From Owenia fusiformis (Eukaryota > Annelida > Polychaeta > Sabellida > Oweniidae): DNA of 25,000 nt. Numbering within the stretch: the first letter of the stretch is position 1; each line of letters opens with the position of its first letter. The stretch spans positions 1 to 25,000 of the forward strand of contig CAIIXF020000149.1 in the NCBI GenBank assembly GCA_903813345.2, in the 5' to 3' direction. Under the pieces are notes generated by a model. It had not been told where the DNA came from and did not search any database. It worked only from the letters and a program-made list of their open reading frames with translations. The position numbers were made by a program, and so were the translations under genes. Below are positions 1 to 9,609 of the stretch, piece after piece.

Positions 1-607
1 GTTTCAGAAAATGGAAGCCTTTTGCTTGGACAAGATGGCCTTGCATGAATATGCTATACAGGGGGAATGTATTTGGCCTCCATGCAATGTCCAAGGTCAA
101 CATAAACAAGAGCAGATGTCGTGCTGCCTATAGGTTGTTTGTACTATAGCGTCGCTGCAGATTGGGTAAAAAGGACAGAAAAGTTGTACCCAATTTCTGT
201 ACATTAAGAATAAGGGACAAATTCCCAGCAATTGATGGCTATGCTGGTTACAAACACGGAACAATGTTTTAGTGGAACTACAAAGTGTTTGTTACATCAA
301 GACATTGAGGAACAATAGCTTCTATATAATAAGCTTTCAGTATAGGTATAATTTAATAGGGTATAAAAGAGGTATATCTTCCACTTAGCATAACTTGTAT
401 CGAAAAATGTCTATCTTTGATATTGGGTTTAACTTCTACAATACATAAGATTTTCCTGTAGACTATTAACTATTTTCTACAAACAAGAAAGTCATTGGCA
501 AATCAAAGATAAAACACCTGTTTTACCCCCTTCGGATTGTGTAGGGTTATTACCCAAAACGTACTCCGTTTTGGTCAATCATGCTATTAATGTAACATTA
601 TCTGACT

Positions 608-769
608 ATGCTGGCCCATCTAACACTAATAGGGACATCAGACTCTGTCCGTAAGTCAGATATAGAGAACATTATAATGGACGCTATTGCCAAATACCAG
701 TCCTTGGGAAAGGATCCAAATGAAACTCAGGCATCTACAGCTATGCCATCCACCTCTCAACTAGTGTAG
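608..769 (+). CDS. Possible small coding remnant, unrecognised
   Basis: An ATG-started frame of 53 codons ending in TAG. Its middle has an amphipathic, protein-like composition (SDIENIIMDAIAKYQ) followed by a Ser/Thr/Pro-rich tail (STAMPSTSQ). That composition reminds me of N-terminal tails of retroelement gag-like proteins, but there is no motif to confirm it. It may be part of an exon, a decayed transposon remnant or a chance ORF. No function can be assigned. Confidence 0.2.
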   Translation: MLAHLTLIGTSDSVRKSDIENIIMDAIAKYQSLGKDPNETQASTAMPSTSQLV

Positions 770-1863
770 ACATTAATATGGTGGGTAACACATTGTCTTT
801 AATAAATATACTTGAAACAGAGTTGGACCACAATACTTATGACAAAATTGACCTTATTCTTGATACACATGACAATAAAATTAGAACCAAAAATATGGAA
901 TGGCAATTTTGTCGACTTTGTTATTTTGATCAAGAATGCCATTTTGTAGCGCAGCAATAGGTTCTGGTATAACCCCACTGTCCACTGTCTGGGGAAGTAT
1001 GTACATTTCTCAACTTTTTGCAAGAAAAAAAAATAGGTTCTGGATTCTATCTCTTGTTCAGGCAATACTTAATTTGCTTGTTTCTATAAATTGCTTCAGG
1101 TTTTTTGACTGAGTGGTCCACAATTCATACCTGTGGTGTGTACTTGTATGACTGTATGAGTGTAGATAAATGACCCTAATGGTTCATTAGGATATTTGTG
1201 TGGTGATGCAATATTTAACCTTTTAAACTTCTAACATCAGTAACCAATCAGAATCATCCGGGCTCAAGGGTTTCTGTTTCACAAAGTAGAAAGTCTCATT
1301 CATAGATATTTCACCTTACAGCCTAGAGATCAATACATTGAAGAAACAGATTTTTAACTGATTTTCATAGTCACCATAACTTTATATTTATATTATAGTA
1401 CAAATCTTTTGTAGTATTTTTATTTAAAGCACAAGCATACATTTCATAAAATGAAAAATTGACTCAAACACAGGTCATCAAGCCGAACAATTTGATATTT
1501 TGTACTTAGGAAATCACTTTTTCAGCAAACTTGGCAAGTGTACATTACAACACATGTAACCCATTAGTATTTAGCTGGGATTATTATGGCACCGGTAATG
1601 ACTCTCATATTTGGACAATCATTCATATAATGGCTGGGGAACTTCACTGAGAAAAGCTCACCTAACTTCAAACTAAACGCACCAGAATTTAAAATCGAGT
1701 GTCAAGGTGTACAGGCAGGGTTTTTTCTAACATCATCATCTCAAAACAAGAAAAAACACTTCCATATTTGTATAAACAAATATCAACACTTACACCAGAG
1801 CTGATTTACCTCCAGATGGGAGAAAGTAGTAAGGAAACGAGCATCAGCCTAATATATACTGAT

Positions 1864-1979
1864 AGGTGGTGCTGTCAGACCCGAGGTAGCAGAAATGACG
1901 TAAAATGACGTAAAACTTGACCTTGGGCATGGATTAGGGTGACTAATGGGGGATTATGACTTCACTTCTGCTACCACCT
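1864..1979. mobile_element. Short MITE-like inverted-repeat element
   Basis: GGTAGCAGAA at 1885-1894 is exactly inverted as TTCTGCTACC at 1966-1975. Outside these, AGGTGGT at 1864 pairs with ACCACCT ending at 1979. The left arm carries an extra ~17 bases between the two blocks. The interior holds two copies of AATGACGTAA in tandem. The layout suggests a small non-autonomous DNA transposon or a stem-loop. No target-site duplication is clear. Confidence 0.4.
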
Positions 1980-2437
1980 TAGAACCCATTACATATTAAG
2001 TAAACACGGTGTGGCATAATTTATTTTTCACCCGTTTTTGCACTTTTAATTCATAATAACTTTATAACATATCTTGAATCTTTTGGGAGATATTGTATTT
2101 GAGATTGTAATGAATAGATTGGTAGGGCAATAATTTTATTGTACATGTTGCTTGTAATTTTGTCACCCCTGTTGATCTGATTCTGCCTTTAAGCTTGCCT
2201 ATAAAATCGGTCAATGGTCAGTTCCATATAATTCACTTGTCTAGCTTGGACGTTTGGATCATGCATGTACATTTATAAGGATCTGTATACATCTAATATA
2301 CAATACATTGGATATACTTGTGAGTATTTTAACTTTACCTATTGAAAATTATATTTACTGATTTCTTGAAAAAATCACATTTCTTTATCATGAAAGAAAA
2401 ACTGCCAACCGGTTTTGTACAATTTATTGTTTTATAG

Positions 2438-2627
2438 CAATGGGTAAAGCAAAGACATTCGTATGTTCCATTTGTGGCAAGACATTTGCAAATGTGAGCT
2501 CTCGAAATAGGCACAGGAGAGCACAACACACAGACAAAACATACTCCTGTCCCACATGGATTTGTTTGGATGAGTTTGATTACCCTTATTCTCGGGACAG
2601 GCATTCTAAGAAATGCAGCAAACAGAG
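2438..2627 (+). CDS. C2H2 zinc-finger exon, probably mobile-element derived
   Basis: An exon bounded by an acceptor (TTTTATAG before 2438) and a donor (CAGAG followed by GTGAGA at 2628). The first ATG is at 2440, and the frame runs 62 codons before the intron. Residues 9-31 form a classical C2H2 finger (C-x2-C-x12-H-x4-H, with GKTF after the second Cys). A second, irregular unit follows (CPTWIC, then SRDRHSKKC), giving a degenerate C-x4-C...H-x4-C finger. It would bind nucleic acid or protein. Similar short finger exons occur in both host genes and transposons of invertebrates, and I cannot name the family. An AATAAA lies about 75 bases downstream. No homologous next exon was found, so it may be a remnant. 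Confidence 0.5.
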
Positions 2628-3549
2628 GTGAGATGTGAATGGCTACATGATTTTAAATTCGATATTGTTGATTGTCAGGCCTTTAATTTTAATGGGTACG
2701 CTTAAATAAACAATCAATATCGGTACAATGTTGAAAGCGAATGCGGCAATCACTGTAGAAAATTTACTGGAACCAAATAATGATTTGCAAAAGAACTAGT
2801 AGAGAGGTTAAACTACACGTTTTAAGAGAACTGTATATGAACATGTACATTTGCCGATTTGGGACAAATGTATGAGAAAATAGGAGAAATTAGGTCCCCT
2901 GAGAATTCAATTGAGAGGGGACATAGTAATTAATCCTTGGGGGTCATAGTGTGGAACATCAACATACATCTTCTCTTAAAATGTGAAGCCTTCCTACTAC
3001 ATGTACATCTACGACACATTACAGCAATAAAGAAAACAGCCCAAACAATCCCCATAAATCCCAACCTAACAAGAGAAAAAAACAGACAGCGTCTCCTGAT
3101 CTACTACAGAATAACAGAAAAATCAAAATATTGGAAGATGGGAGAATATGGTAAATAGCAATATTTTTTCAAAATCATATCTATTTATTTACTATCGATA
3201 ATTTAAGATTGATTTTGTATATGTTTTTCTGATAATACATGACTACTTACAGGTCAAATATAGACGTACAATAGAATAGATACGATGAACATGGCCGTCC
3301 TTCTAAAAACGAACACAATTGTATGGAGGGCAGGTATGTTTGACCAAATGTTTAAATAAATTGATCTGTCGTTAAAATCAGATCGAGGGTTTGATAAAGT
3401 GCACTTTTAAACAAAAAATGTATTTGCGCATTATTGCGTCAACATAAATTCGTGTTTAAGCATTTTCGTCGCTTAGAGATGCGTTTTTTGGAGACCAGAG
3501 ATTGGTCAATGAAATGGGTTTGTTGATTTTGCCCCACACTTGGGCATGA
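2628..3549. other. Gene-free stretch between finger exon and TATA box
   Basis: AT-rich sequence with an AATAAA near 2705 that could end the zinc-finger transcription unit. A 73-codon open frame at 2937-3158 has no recognisable motif and looks like chance. No repeats longer than a few bases were noticed. Confidence 0.5.
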
Positions 3550-3557
3550 TATAAAAT
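3550..3557 (+). promoter_or_regulatory. TATA-box-like element before ORF at 3657
   Basis: TATAAAAT lies about 107 bases upstream of the ATG at 3657. The interval contains no other ATG and is a plausible short 5' leader. A core promoter is inferred only from the motif and its spacing; no initiator element could be confirmed. Confidence 0.4.
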
Positions 3558-3656
3558 ACAGAATCGCGTTTTATCTTTCCACTTTTTCAAGAGCAAACTT
3601 GAAGAATTTAAATTCATTTAGCGATTGCTACTCAAATAAAATAAAGCAAAACAGAA

Positions 3657-4185
3657 ATGGCTCAGAACAAACAAAATGTGATAGTTCGCTACAATGTTGG
3701 GGAGAGCTATTTTGTAGCTGCTGTTCAGCAGAAGAAAAGCTTCTATATGTGGCTCGAAAATGAAGAGGCAACGTTCAGCATTTCTGAAATGTGCCTCAGA
3801 AATTTGTGCGTTAAGGAGGAGGCCATCCGAGAGGAGGTAGAAAAGGCCAGCTTTCTACCCGTTGAAGTCGAAATTGGCACTGGCATTCGGCTCTATAGAA
3901 CTAAGGGAATTGTGTGGTTGCAGCGATTTAGCGACAAGAGTGCCCTCAAAAGGTTTCCTCGAGGTGTTAGATGCTTCAGGGGCGTTGAAAATTGCGATTG
4001 AGCAATGCAGGCAGACGCAGACGGCAAAACAAAAGGCGGAGACTCTTTTGAATTCATCTTCGGAGGAAGAGAAGGCCGTAAAACGCTGCAAGACTAAATC
4101 AAGAAGAGAGCAAGGCGATGCTCCAGCATGTAAAATCGATCTAAAAAATATTTTGCCTTTTAATAAATTATTTTTTATCACGTGA
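3657..4185 (+). pseudogene. Frameshifted ORF, unrecognised, likely mobile-element gene
   Basis: The ATG at 3657 opens a 114-codon frame ending at 4001. Coding character moves to a second frame near 3945-3960, which runs to the stop at 4183. The first part reads like a compact globular domain (VIVRYNVGESYFVAAVQQ), with an aromatic and acidic mix. In the second frame the sequence continues with a helical segment (FLEVLDASGALKIAIEQC) and a Lys/Glu/Ser-rich basic tail. The change of frame falls at an AAAA run in CTCAAAAGG, so one missing or extra A explains it; a base error or genuine decay are equally possible. The TATA box upstream and plus-strand exons downstream suggest this is the first exon of the same unit. 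I know no family for it. Confidence 0.45.
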
Positions 4186-4284
4186 AAATATCAGGACAAA
4201 ATCGAGAAAAACATAAATTAAAGTAGAAAACGTGTTAACTAAATAGCTTATTCAACGATGACCATAATTGATTATTTTACATTC

Positions 4285-4322
4285 TGAATAATTTGTCTAA
4301 ATAATTTGTGTAAATAATTTAA
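4285..4322. repeat. Small tandem repeat, three AAATAATTTG units
   Basis: Three consecutive copies of an AAATAATTTG-like unit of about 13-14 bases with small differences. It lies in the presumed intron between the ORF starting at 3657 and the exon at 4427. Confidence 0.5.
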
Positions 4323-4426
4323 TTGCATATTTAAATGTGCGAAACAATGTCAGACTACGTAGAAGCTATTTGATTCAAATACTGAATTTATTACAATATC
4401 TTGAGTTTGTATTCTTTTATTTTCAG

Positions 4427-4498
4427 AAATCTATGCCTAGAAAAAAACTAGACAGATGGGGCTCTGAAGAGTCACTGACCGATTCCCAACTGCAAGAG
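4427..4498 (+). CDS. Small phase-0 exon joining to the minisatellite exon
   Basis: Seventy-two bases between a clean acceptor (TTTATTTTCAG) and a clean donor (GAG then GTAAGC). It encodes KSMPRKKLDRWGSEESLTDS and a further QLQE. It begins and ends in phase 0 and fits directly onto the next exon at 4858, which opens with GTG TTT AAC. A basic MPRKK start followed by an acidic helix-like segment is visible, but there is no family match. The preceding ORF has no donor of the right phase in view, so the 5' junction is unsolved. Confidence 0.5.
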
Positions 4499-4857
4499 GT
4501 AAGCAATATGTTCAATGATTACTAATTACTAATTAAAGAAAATATTATGTGTATTGCAGTGATAAATATGTTTTCAAATAAAACAAAAATATCTCCTTTT
4601 CACTTGTAATATGGCATCAATTGATAATCAAAAGAGAAAGGATTAGTATCAATATGGTGAACAGCTGTTTTCTTAAAACCAATTATTGAAAACATTCTGT
4701 AAAAACACGGTCCTTTAACTAATGCTCGCTGATTGACAACAATTTAATTTTTTTAATTATTATTAACCATAATTATAATTTTAAACCACTAATTTTAAAC
4801 CACCAATTTACACTGCAAATAAAAAAGTAACTGTTTTCTTACTTTTGGATTTTTTAG

Positions 4858-5628
4858 GTGTTTAACATTAGCGGAATCGAGATGTTTCCTCCATCTCGAC
4901 CTAACGCCGCTAATCAGCAGCCGAGCAAGTCAACAGGGGAGGATTGGTCTCAACACCCGTCAGCTAAGCCGCCCGCTAATGCTGTTAGCGCTGTGAATAA
5001 TCAGCGGCTGAGCAAGTCGTCAGGAGGGGCGTGGTCCCAAAACCTGTCGGCTAAGCCGTCCGTGAATAATCAACAGCCGAGCAAGTCGTCAGGAGGGGCG
5101 TGGTCCCAAAACCCGTTGTCTAAGCCGTCCTCTAACGCCGTGAATAATCAGCAGCCGAGCAAGTCGTCAGGAGGGGCGTGGTCCCAATACCCGTCGGCTA
5201 AGCTGTCCGCTAATGCCGTTAGCGCCGTGAATAATCAGCAGCCGAGCAAGTCGTCAGGAGGGGCGTGGTCCCAAAACCTGTCGGCTAAGCCATCCGCTAA
5301 CGCCGTTAGCGCCATGAATAATCAGCAGCCGAGCAAGTCGTCAGGAGGGGCGTGGTCCCAAAACCTGTCGGCTAAGCCGTCCGCTAACGCCGTTAGCGCC
5401 GTGAATAATCAGCAGCCGAGCAAGTCGTCAGGAGGGGCGTGGTCCCAAAACCCGTCGGCTAAGCCGTCCGCCAACGCCGCTAACGTCACTAGACAACAGT
5501 CACCGAGTGCCACCACGTCACGTGACCGTGAAGACATCAAGCCATGTGTCAAACAAGGCATTAACATGACAAAATGTCACCACCTAGTTGCTCACAATAT
5601 TATGAGTTCAAACTTAAGTCAGATTTGA
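4858..5628 (+). CDS. Exon with 29-residue coding minisatellite, unknown function
   Basis: The exon follows an acceptor (GGATTTTTTAG) at 4857 and stays open for 256 codons to TGA at 5626-5628. After a unique start (VFNISGIEMFPPSRPN) it contains seven tandem units of the type NNQQPSKSSGGAWSQN, LSAKPSANAVSAV. The units are polar, rich in Ser, Asn and Gln with a single Trp each, and predicted to be disordered. Copies 2 and 3 are shortened by 6 and 3 residues, so the frame is kept. The tail from about 5552 enters the start of a transposon-like element (GGCATTAACATG), so the last ~25 codons are probably not original. The true end of the exon is uncertain; no clear donor is seen. Possible roles as a linker or structural domain are inference only. 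Confidence 0.45.
   Translation: MFNISGIEMFPPSRPNAANQQPSKSTGEDWSQHPSAKPPANAVSAVNNQRLSKSSGGAWSQNLSAKPSVNNQQPSKSSGGAWSQNPLSKPSSNAVNNQQPSKSSGGAWSQYPSAKLSANAVSAVNNQQPSKSSGGAWSQNLSAKPSANAVSAMNNQQPSKSSGGAWSQNLSAKPSANAVSAVNNQQPSKSSGGAWSQNPSAKPSANAANVTRQQSPSATTSRDREDIKPCVKQGINMTKCHHLVAHNIMSSNLSQI
4909..5481 (+). repeat. 87-bp coding minisatellite, seven units
   Basis: Tandem units starting AATAATCAGCAGCCGAGC, mostly 87 bp, with one shortened by 18 bp and one by 9 bp. Later copies are nearly identical (mostly CTG/CCG and C/T differences), pointing to recent expansion or homogenisation. Unlike the AT-rich surroundings, the units are GC-rich. Confidence 0.85.
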
Positions 5629-7678
5629 ATTTCTGAGAACTTGTAAAGTCAAATTTGAACTTCTGAAAAGATGTAGATGATTTTGAAAAAAAAAATTGGT
5701 CAATTTGAAGCAAGTTGAAAACAGACCTTTTTGACCTTTTTTGACCTTGAGAAGGTCATTAAAGGTCAAATGTCAAATCTAAAGTCAGATTTGAATTTCT
5801 GAGAACATGTAGATGATTTTGAAAAAAAAAATTAGTCAATTTGAAGCAAGTTGAAAAAAGACCTTTTTGACCTTTTTTGACCTTGAGAAGGTCATTGAAG
5901 GTCAAATGTCAAATCTAAAGTCAAATCTAAAGTCATATTTGAATTTTTGAGAACATGTAGATGATTTTGAAAAAAAATTTAGTCAATTTGAAGCAAGATG
6001 AAAAAATACCTTTTTGACCTTTTTTGACATTGAGAAGGTCATTGAAGGTCAAATGTCAAATCTAAAGTCAGATTTGAATTTCTGAGAACATGTAGATGAT
6101 TTAAAAAAAAAATTTAGTCAATTTGAAGCAAGTTGAAAAAAGATCTTTTTGACCTTTTTTGACATTGAGGTCATTGAAGGTCAAATGTCAAATCTATAGT
6201 CAAATCTAAAGTCAGATTTGAATTTCTGAGAACACGTAGATGATTTTGAAAATTTTTTTTAGTCAATTTGAAGCAAGTTGAAAACAGACCTTTTTTACCT
6301 TTTTTGACCTTGAGAAGGTCATTTAAGGTCAAATGTCAAATCTAAAGTCAGATTTGAATTTCTGAGAACATGTAGCTGATTTTGAAAAAAGAAATTAGTC
6401 AATTTGAAGCAAGTTGAAAAAAGACCTTTTTGACCTTTTTTTACCTTGAGAAGGTCATTGAAGGTCAAATGTCAAATCTAAAGTCATATTTGAATTTCTG
6501 AGAACATGGAGATAATTTTGAAAAAAAATTTAGTCAATTTGAAGCAAGATGAAAAAATACCTTTTTGACCTTTTTTGACATTGAGAAGGTCATTGAAGGT
6601 CAAATGTCAAATCTTAAGTCAGATTTGAATTTCTGAGAACATGCAGATGATTTTGAAAAAAAAATTTTGTCAATTTGAAGCAAGTTGAAAAAAGACCTTT
6701 TTGACTTTGAGAAGGTCATTGAAGGTCAAATGTCAAATCTTAAGTCAAATCTAAAGTCAGATTTGAATTTCTGAGAACACGTAGATGATTTTGAAATTTT
6801 TTTTTAGTCAATTTGAAGCAAGTTGAAAACAGACCTTTTTGACCTTTTTTGACCTTGAGAAGGTCATTGAAGGTCAAATGTCAAATCTTAAGTCAAATCT
6901 CAAGTCAGATTTGAATTTCTGAGAACACGTAGATGATTTTGAAAAAAAAATTTAGTCAATTTGAAGCAAGTTGAAAACAGACCTTTTTGACCTTTTTTGA
7001 CCTTGAGAAGGTCATTGAAGGTCAAATGTCAAATCTAAAGTCAGATTTGAATTTCTGAGAACATGTAGGTGATTTTGAAAAAAAAATTTAGTCAATTTGA
7101 AGCAAGTTGAAAAAAGACCTTTTTGACCTTTTTTGACTTTGAGAAGGTCATTGAAGGTCAAATGTCAAATCTTAAGTCAAATCTAAAGTCAGATTTGAAT
7201 TTCTGAGAACACGTAGATGATTTTGAAAAAATTTTTTAGTCAATTTGAAGCAAGTTTAAAACAGACCTTTTTGACCTTTTTTGACCTTGAGAAGGTCATC
7301 GAAGGTCAAATGTCAAATCTTAAGTCAGATTTGAATTTCTGAGATAATGTAGATGATTTTGAAAAAAAAATTTAGTCAATTTGATGCAAGTTGAAAACAG
7401 ACCTTTTTGACCTTTTTTGACCTTGAGAAGGTCATTGAAGGTCAAATGTCAAATCTAAAGTCAGATTTGAAGGTCAAATGTCAAATCTAAAGTCAGTTTT
7501 GAATTTCTGAGAACATGTAGATGATTTTGAAAAAAAATTTAGTCAATGTGAAGCAAGTTGAAAAAAGACCTTTTTGACCTTGAGAAGGTCATTGAAGGTC
7601 AAATGTCAAATCTAAAGTCAGATTTGAACTTCTGAGAACATGTAGATGATTTAGAAAAAAATTGAAGTCAGTCTAAAC
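5607..7678. repeat. Satellite array, ~135-bp unit, about 15 copies
   Basis: The unit starts near AGTCAGATTTGAATTTCTGA and includes GATGATTTTGAAAAAAAA, GTCAATTTGAAGCAAGTTGA and a TTTTTGACCTTTTTTGACC tract, then a GAGAAGGTCATTGAAGGTCA block and CAAATGTCAAATC. Successive unit starts lie mostly 134-138 bases apart. Several are 144-149 because of an extra AAGTCAAATCTA-like insert. Each unit holds TGACCTT-GAG-AAGGTCA, able to form a 7-bp stem. Copies differ by a few percent plus A-run length. Confidence 0.9.
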
Positions 7679-7716
7679 AGTATTTGTTAAGTTATAGGAA
7701 GTTGTAAGAAATTGTT

Positions 7717-7787
7717 ACAGACGCCAACCGCCAGACGCCAACCGCCGGACGCCAACCACCAACCGCCGGATGCCAACCGCCGTCGCA
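7717..7787. repeat. GACGCCAACCGCC short tandem tract
   Basis: Imperfect 12-14 base repeats of the type GACGCCAACCGCCG inside the right part of the TIR element. Similar but shorter tracts appear in the related copies at 14383 and 18210, and I associate this kind of tract with mollusc interspersed repeats from general knowledge. Confidence 0.6.
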
Positions 7788-7834
7788 AAAAAACGGAGAC
7801 CATAACAATATGTCACCACTTTTGGTGGTGACAT

Positions 7835-8071
7835 AATAAAAAAGTAACTGTTTTCTTACTTTTGGATTTTTTAGGTGTTTAACATTAGCGGAATCGAGAT
7901 GTTTCCTCCATCTCGACATTGTTTGTCATGAATAATCAGCAGCCGAGCAAGTCGTCAGGAGGGGCGTGGTCCCAAAACCTGTCGGCTAAGCCGTCCGCTT
8001 ACGCCGTTAGCGCCGTGAATAATCAGCAGCCGAGCAAGTCGTCAGGAGGGGCGTGGACATGACAAACAATG
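7835..8071 (+). repeat. Second, truncated copy of the minisatellite exon
   Basis: Bases 7835-7917 are identical over 83 bases to 4818-4900 (intron end, acceptor and exon start). After this, CATTGTTTGTCATG replaces the unique codons. Then come 1.4 minisatellite units (7931-8056) and CATGACAAACAATG at 8058-8071, an exact 14-bp inverted partner of 7917-7930. Read from the acceptor, the frame meets TGA at once after the 83-bp block, so this copy cannot encode the long repeat. It was probably made by duplication around the inserted TIR element. Confidence 0.8.
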
Positions 8072-8311
8072 ACATAAAAATACCTTGTCTATTTTGGTAT
8101 GGGTTTCAGGATTTTACATCAGTGCGAATTGGTTTTAATAGTTAGCTGCTTATTAAGAGGAAACATGAATATTGATATGACAAAAAATCAATTAGTTTTC
8201 AGATATTTAACTCCCTGTTTTCCCGTTTTAATTCTTTTCCTTTCACTATTGAAAACAATCATATATCTCCAACAAAATAACTAGAATTTTCAATCATTAA
8301 TTTTTATGCAG

Positions 8312-8416
8312 GGGTAAAAATGTGGATATATTTGAACGAATCGATGAAATTCTTGGTGAGATGAATTTGGCCGAATTCCTTCCCAATGACTCGGATATGA
8401 GTACAGGTACCAATCA
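8312..8416 (+). CDS. Spliced exon of mobile-element-like gene
   Basis: The acceptor ATGCAG lies before 8312 and the donor GTAAGC starts at 8417. The open frame reads GKNVDIFERIDEILGEMNLA and then EFLPNDSDMSTGTN. Length 105 is 1 + 102 + 2, so it leaves two bases (CA). These join in phase to the C at 8594 of the next exon to give His. An alternative donor at 8407 (GTACCA) is weaker and does not fit the next exon's phase. The segment is acidic and helical. No family match on its own. Confidence 0.5.
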
Positions 8417-8593
8417 GTAAGCTAAAAACTTCCATTAGGATATTTATTATTCATTGGTAATACACATTTCGTGTTGAATTTGACTTCAATAATAAAAAGC
8501 AACACTCAATGTGACGCAGAAATCTAATTCAATATTTGGTTTATTTGTGCAGTAAGCAATGGATGTGGATACTCACTCGTCTGTCTGTTTTAG

Positions 8594-8944
8594 CTTTGGA
8601 GAGGCGGAGGTAGATGCTCCAGAAGCTGACGATGATGGATCAGAGGTATCCGAATCTGATCAATCTGAAGCAGATGTGCAAAGAAAGCCTTGGGAACGAG
8701 ATGACGGGACAGTAGATGAATCACTCCGGGATCTTTATGATCAACATACAGCCGCTATATACAGGGAACATCAACTGGACAGTGATATTTTGCACGAATA
8801 TAACTTCCATCTTCCAAGTGGATATCTGAGTATGGAAGATATTACTGCTCAGTTAGAATATATATACCAACACGAGAACAGCGCTTTCAAAGTTTATCTC
8901 AGCCTAGGAATTGTACTGACTCATAAGGAGACTGGCGAACTAAG
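8594..8944 (+). CDS. Exon: acidic linker and start of PolB-type element protein
   Basis: A pyrimidine-rich acceptor (CTGTCTGTTTTAG) precedes 8594, and a donor GTGTGT follows 8944. The exon begins with an acidic Asp/Glu/Ser linker, then HEYNFHLPSG and AFKVYLSLGIVLTHKETGEL. From memory this last pattern is found in large invertebrate mobile-element proteins that carry a family-B DNA polymerase domain further downstream; there it precedes a segment with a PLG...LP-Y-I motif, as seen here in the next exon. An ATG at 8559 keeps the frame upstream, but the acceptor at 8593 joins better to the previous exon. The family assignment is from remembered patterns, not from a search. Confidence 0.5.
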
Positions 8945-9108
8945 GTGTGTATGTATTCTCATCACGCTATTATTGTAGTGGGTTATCTACACATCATATA
9001 CACTATGAGACTATGAACAAAATGTAATCTACTAAACCATTCAGTTGAAATTTTTTCTGATTTGCCTAGTTAATTTTACTTATTCTTCAGTAAGTGTTTG
9101 GAGGTTTT

Positions 9109-9258
9109 GGAAGTTTTGTTTTCTGATTACTTTGTTATGTAATCTTATGTAACTCTATGTAATTTCTTTTGTTATGTAATCTTATGTAACATTACGTGTA
9201 ATTGTACAATATACTTTCTTCAGCTCCAAACACTTTTTTGTTGTTTCATTTATTTAAT
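9109..9258. repeat. Direct repeat, copy 1 of 2 (150 bp)
   Basis: Starts GGAAGTTTTGTTTTCTGATT and ends TTTCATTTATTTAAT. It is nearly identical to 9610-9759, with about five differences seen. It contains TTGTTATGTAATCTTATGTA twice. Copy 1 also has AAGTGTTTGGAG just before it (9093-9104), inverted relative to CTCCAAACACTT near its end. Confidence 0.9.
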
Positions 9259-9313
9259 GATGAGATATGCCAGTATCTATTTTTAAATAATGGGAACAGG
9301 TGCCTGGCTGCTT

Positions 9314-9420
9314 GAACCTCTGATAGCCTAATGACCAATAATGACAGATTAACCACAGACCACGTGCTTCAAATTCTGGCAGTCTGTTCTTAGTGGTAAG
9401 CAGGTCAGTCTCAGAGGTTC
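9314..9420. repeat. 10-bp inverted repeat, MITE-like
   Basis: GAACCTCTGA (9314-9323) is exactly inverted as TCAGAGGTTC (9411-9420). Between them ACCACAGACCACG and GTCTGTTCTTAGTGGT are loosely complementary, so the segment could fold into a long imperfect hairpin. Confidence 0.45.
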
Positions 9421-9609
9421 TGGCAAGCAAAGCAAATGTTAGCGAAGTTTCGTGATGCTTTAAGCAATCTGTGCAAAGTTTCCCACCCTCCCATCCCCTT
9501 TGCTCTAACTTACATGCATGTGAGGGTCGTTTACTTTAGTTTAATTAGGGTAGGTTTAGCGTAGATTAACAGTAGGTGAACCGTAGTGTTGGGAAGTATC
9601 CCTTTGTAT

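Larger units (their letters stand above)
1..2437. other. Left-end stretch without a convincing gene
   Basis: AT-rich sequence with only short open frames. Bases 2-133 are open on the plus strand (44 codons, ending TAG) and 608-769 encode a 53-codon ORF, described separately. Neither matches a family I know. One inverted-repeat element at 1864-1979 is listed separately. If the missing 3' exons of the VIRMA gene lie further left, this stretch is intronic. I see no RNA gene or promoter here. Confidence 0.5.
5553..7836. mobile_element. TIR element of ~2.3 kb filled with satellite
   Basis: The left end carries ACAAGGCATTAACATG followed by AAAATGTCACCACC (5553-5584). The right end is GGTGGTGACATA (7825-7836). 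ATGTCACCACC and GGTGGTGACAT are inverted repeats of each other. A second ATGTCACCAC just inside the right end makes a terminal hairpin with a TTTT-type loop. Inside, after the satellite, comes a GTTACAGACGCCAACCGCC tract and a GGAGACCATAACAATATG block. The same left and right blocks occur without satellite in short copies in the VIRMA introns (14211, 17035, 18173 and 19270), so this is a member of that family in which a tandem array occupies the middle. It encodes no protein. Confidence 0.65.

Noticed and set aside
5607-7678. CRISPR-like repeat array
   Set aside because: Units are contiguous with no variable spacers, and the setting is eukaryotic.
7692-7919. Minus-strand frame with repeated GWHPAVGGWRPAVG
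   Set aside because: Product of the GACGCCAACC tract in the transposon-like element; no start context or homology.
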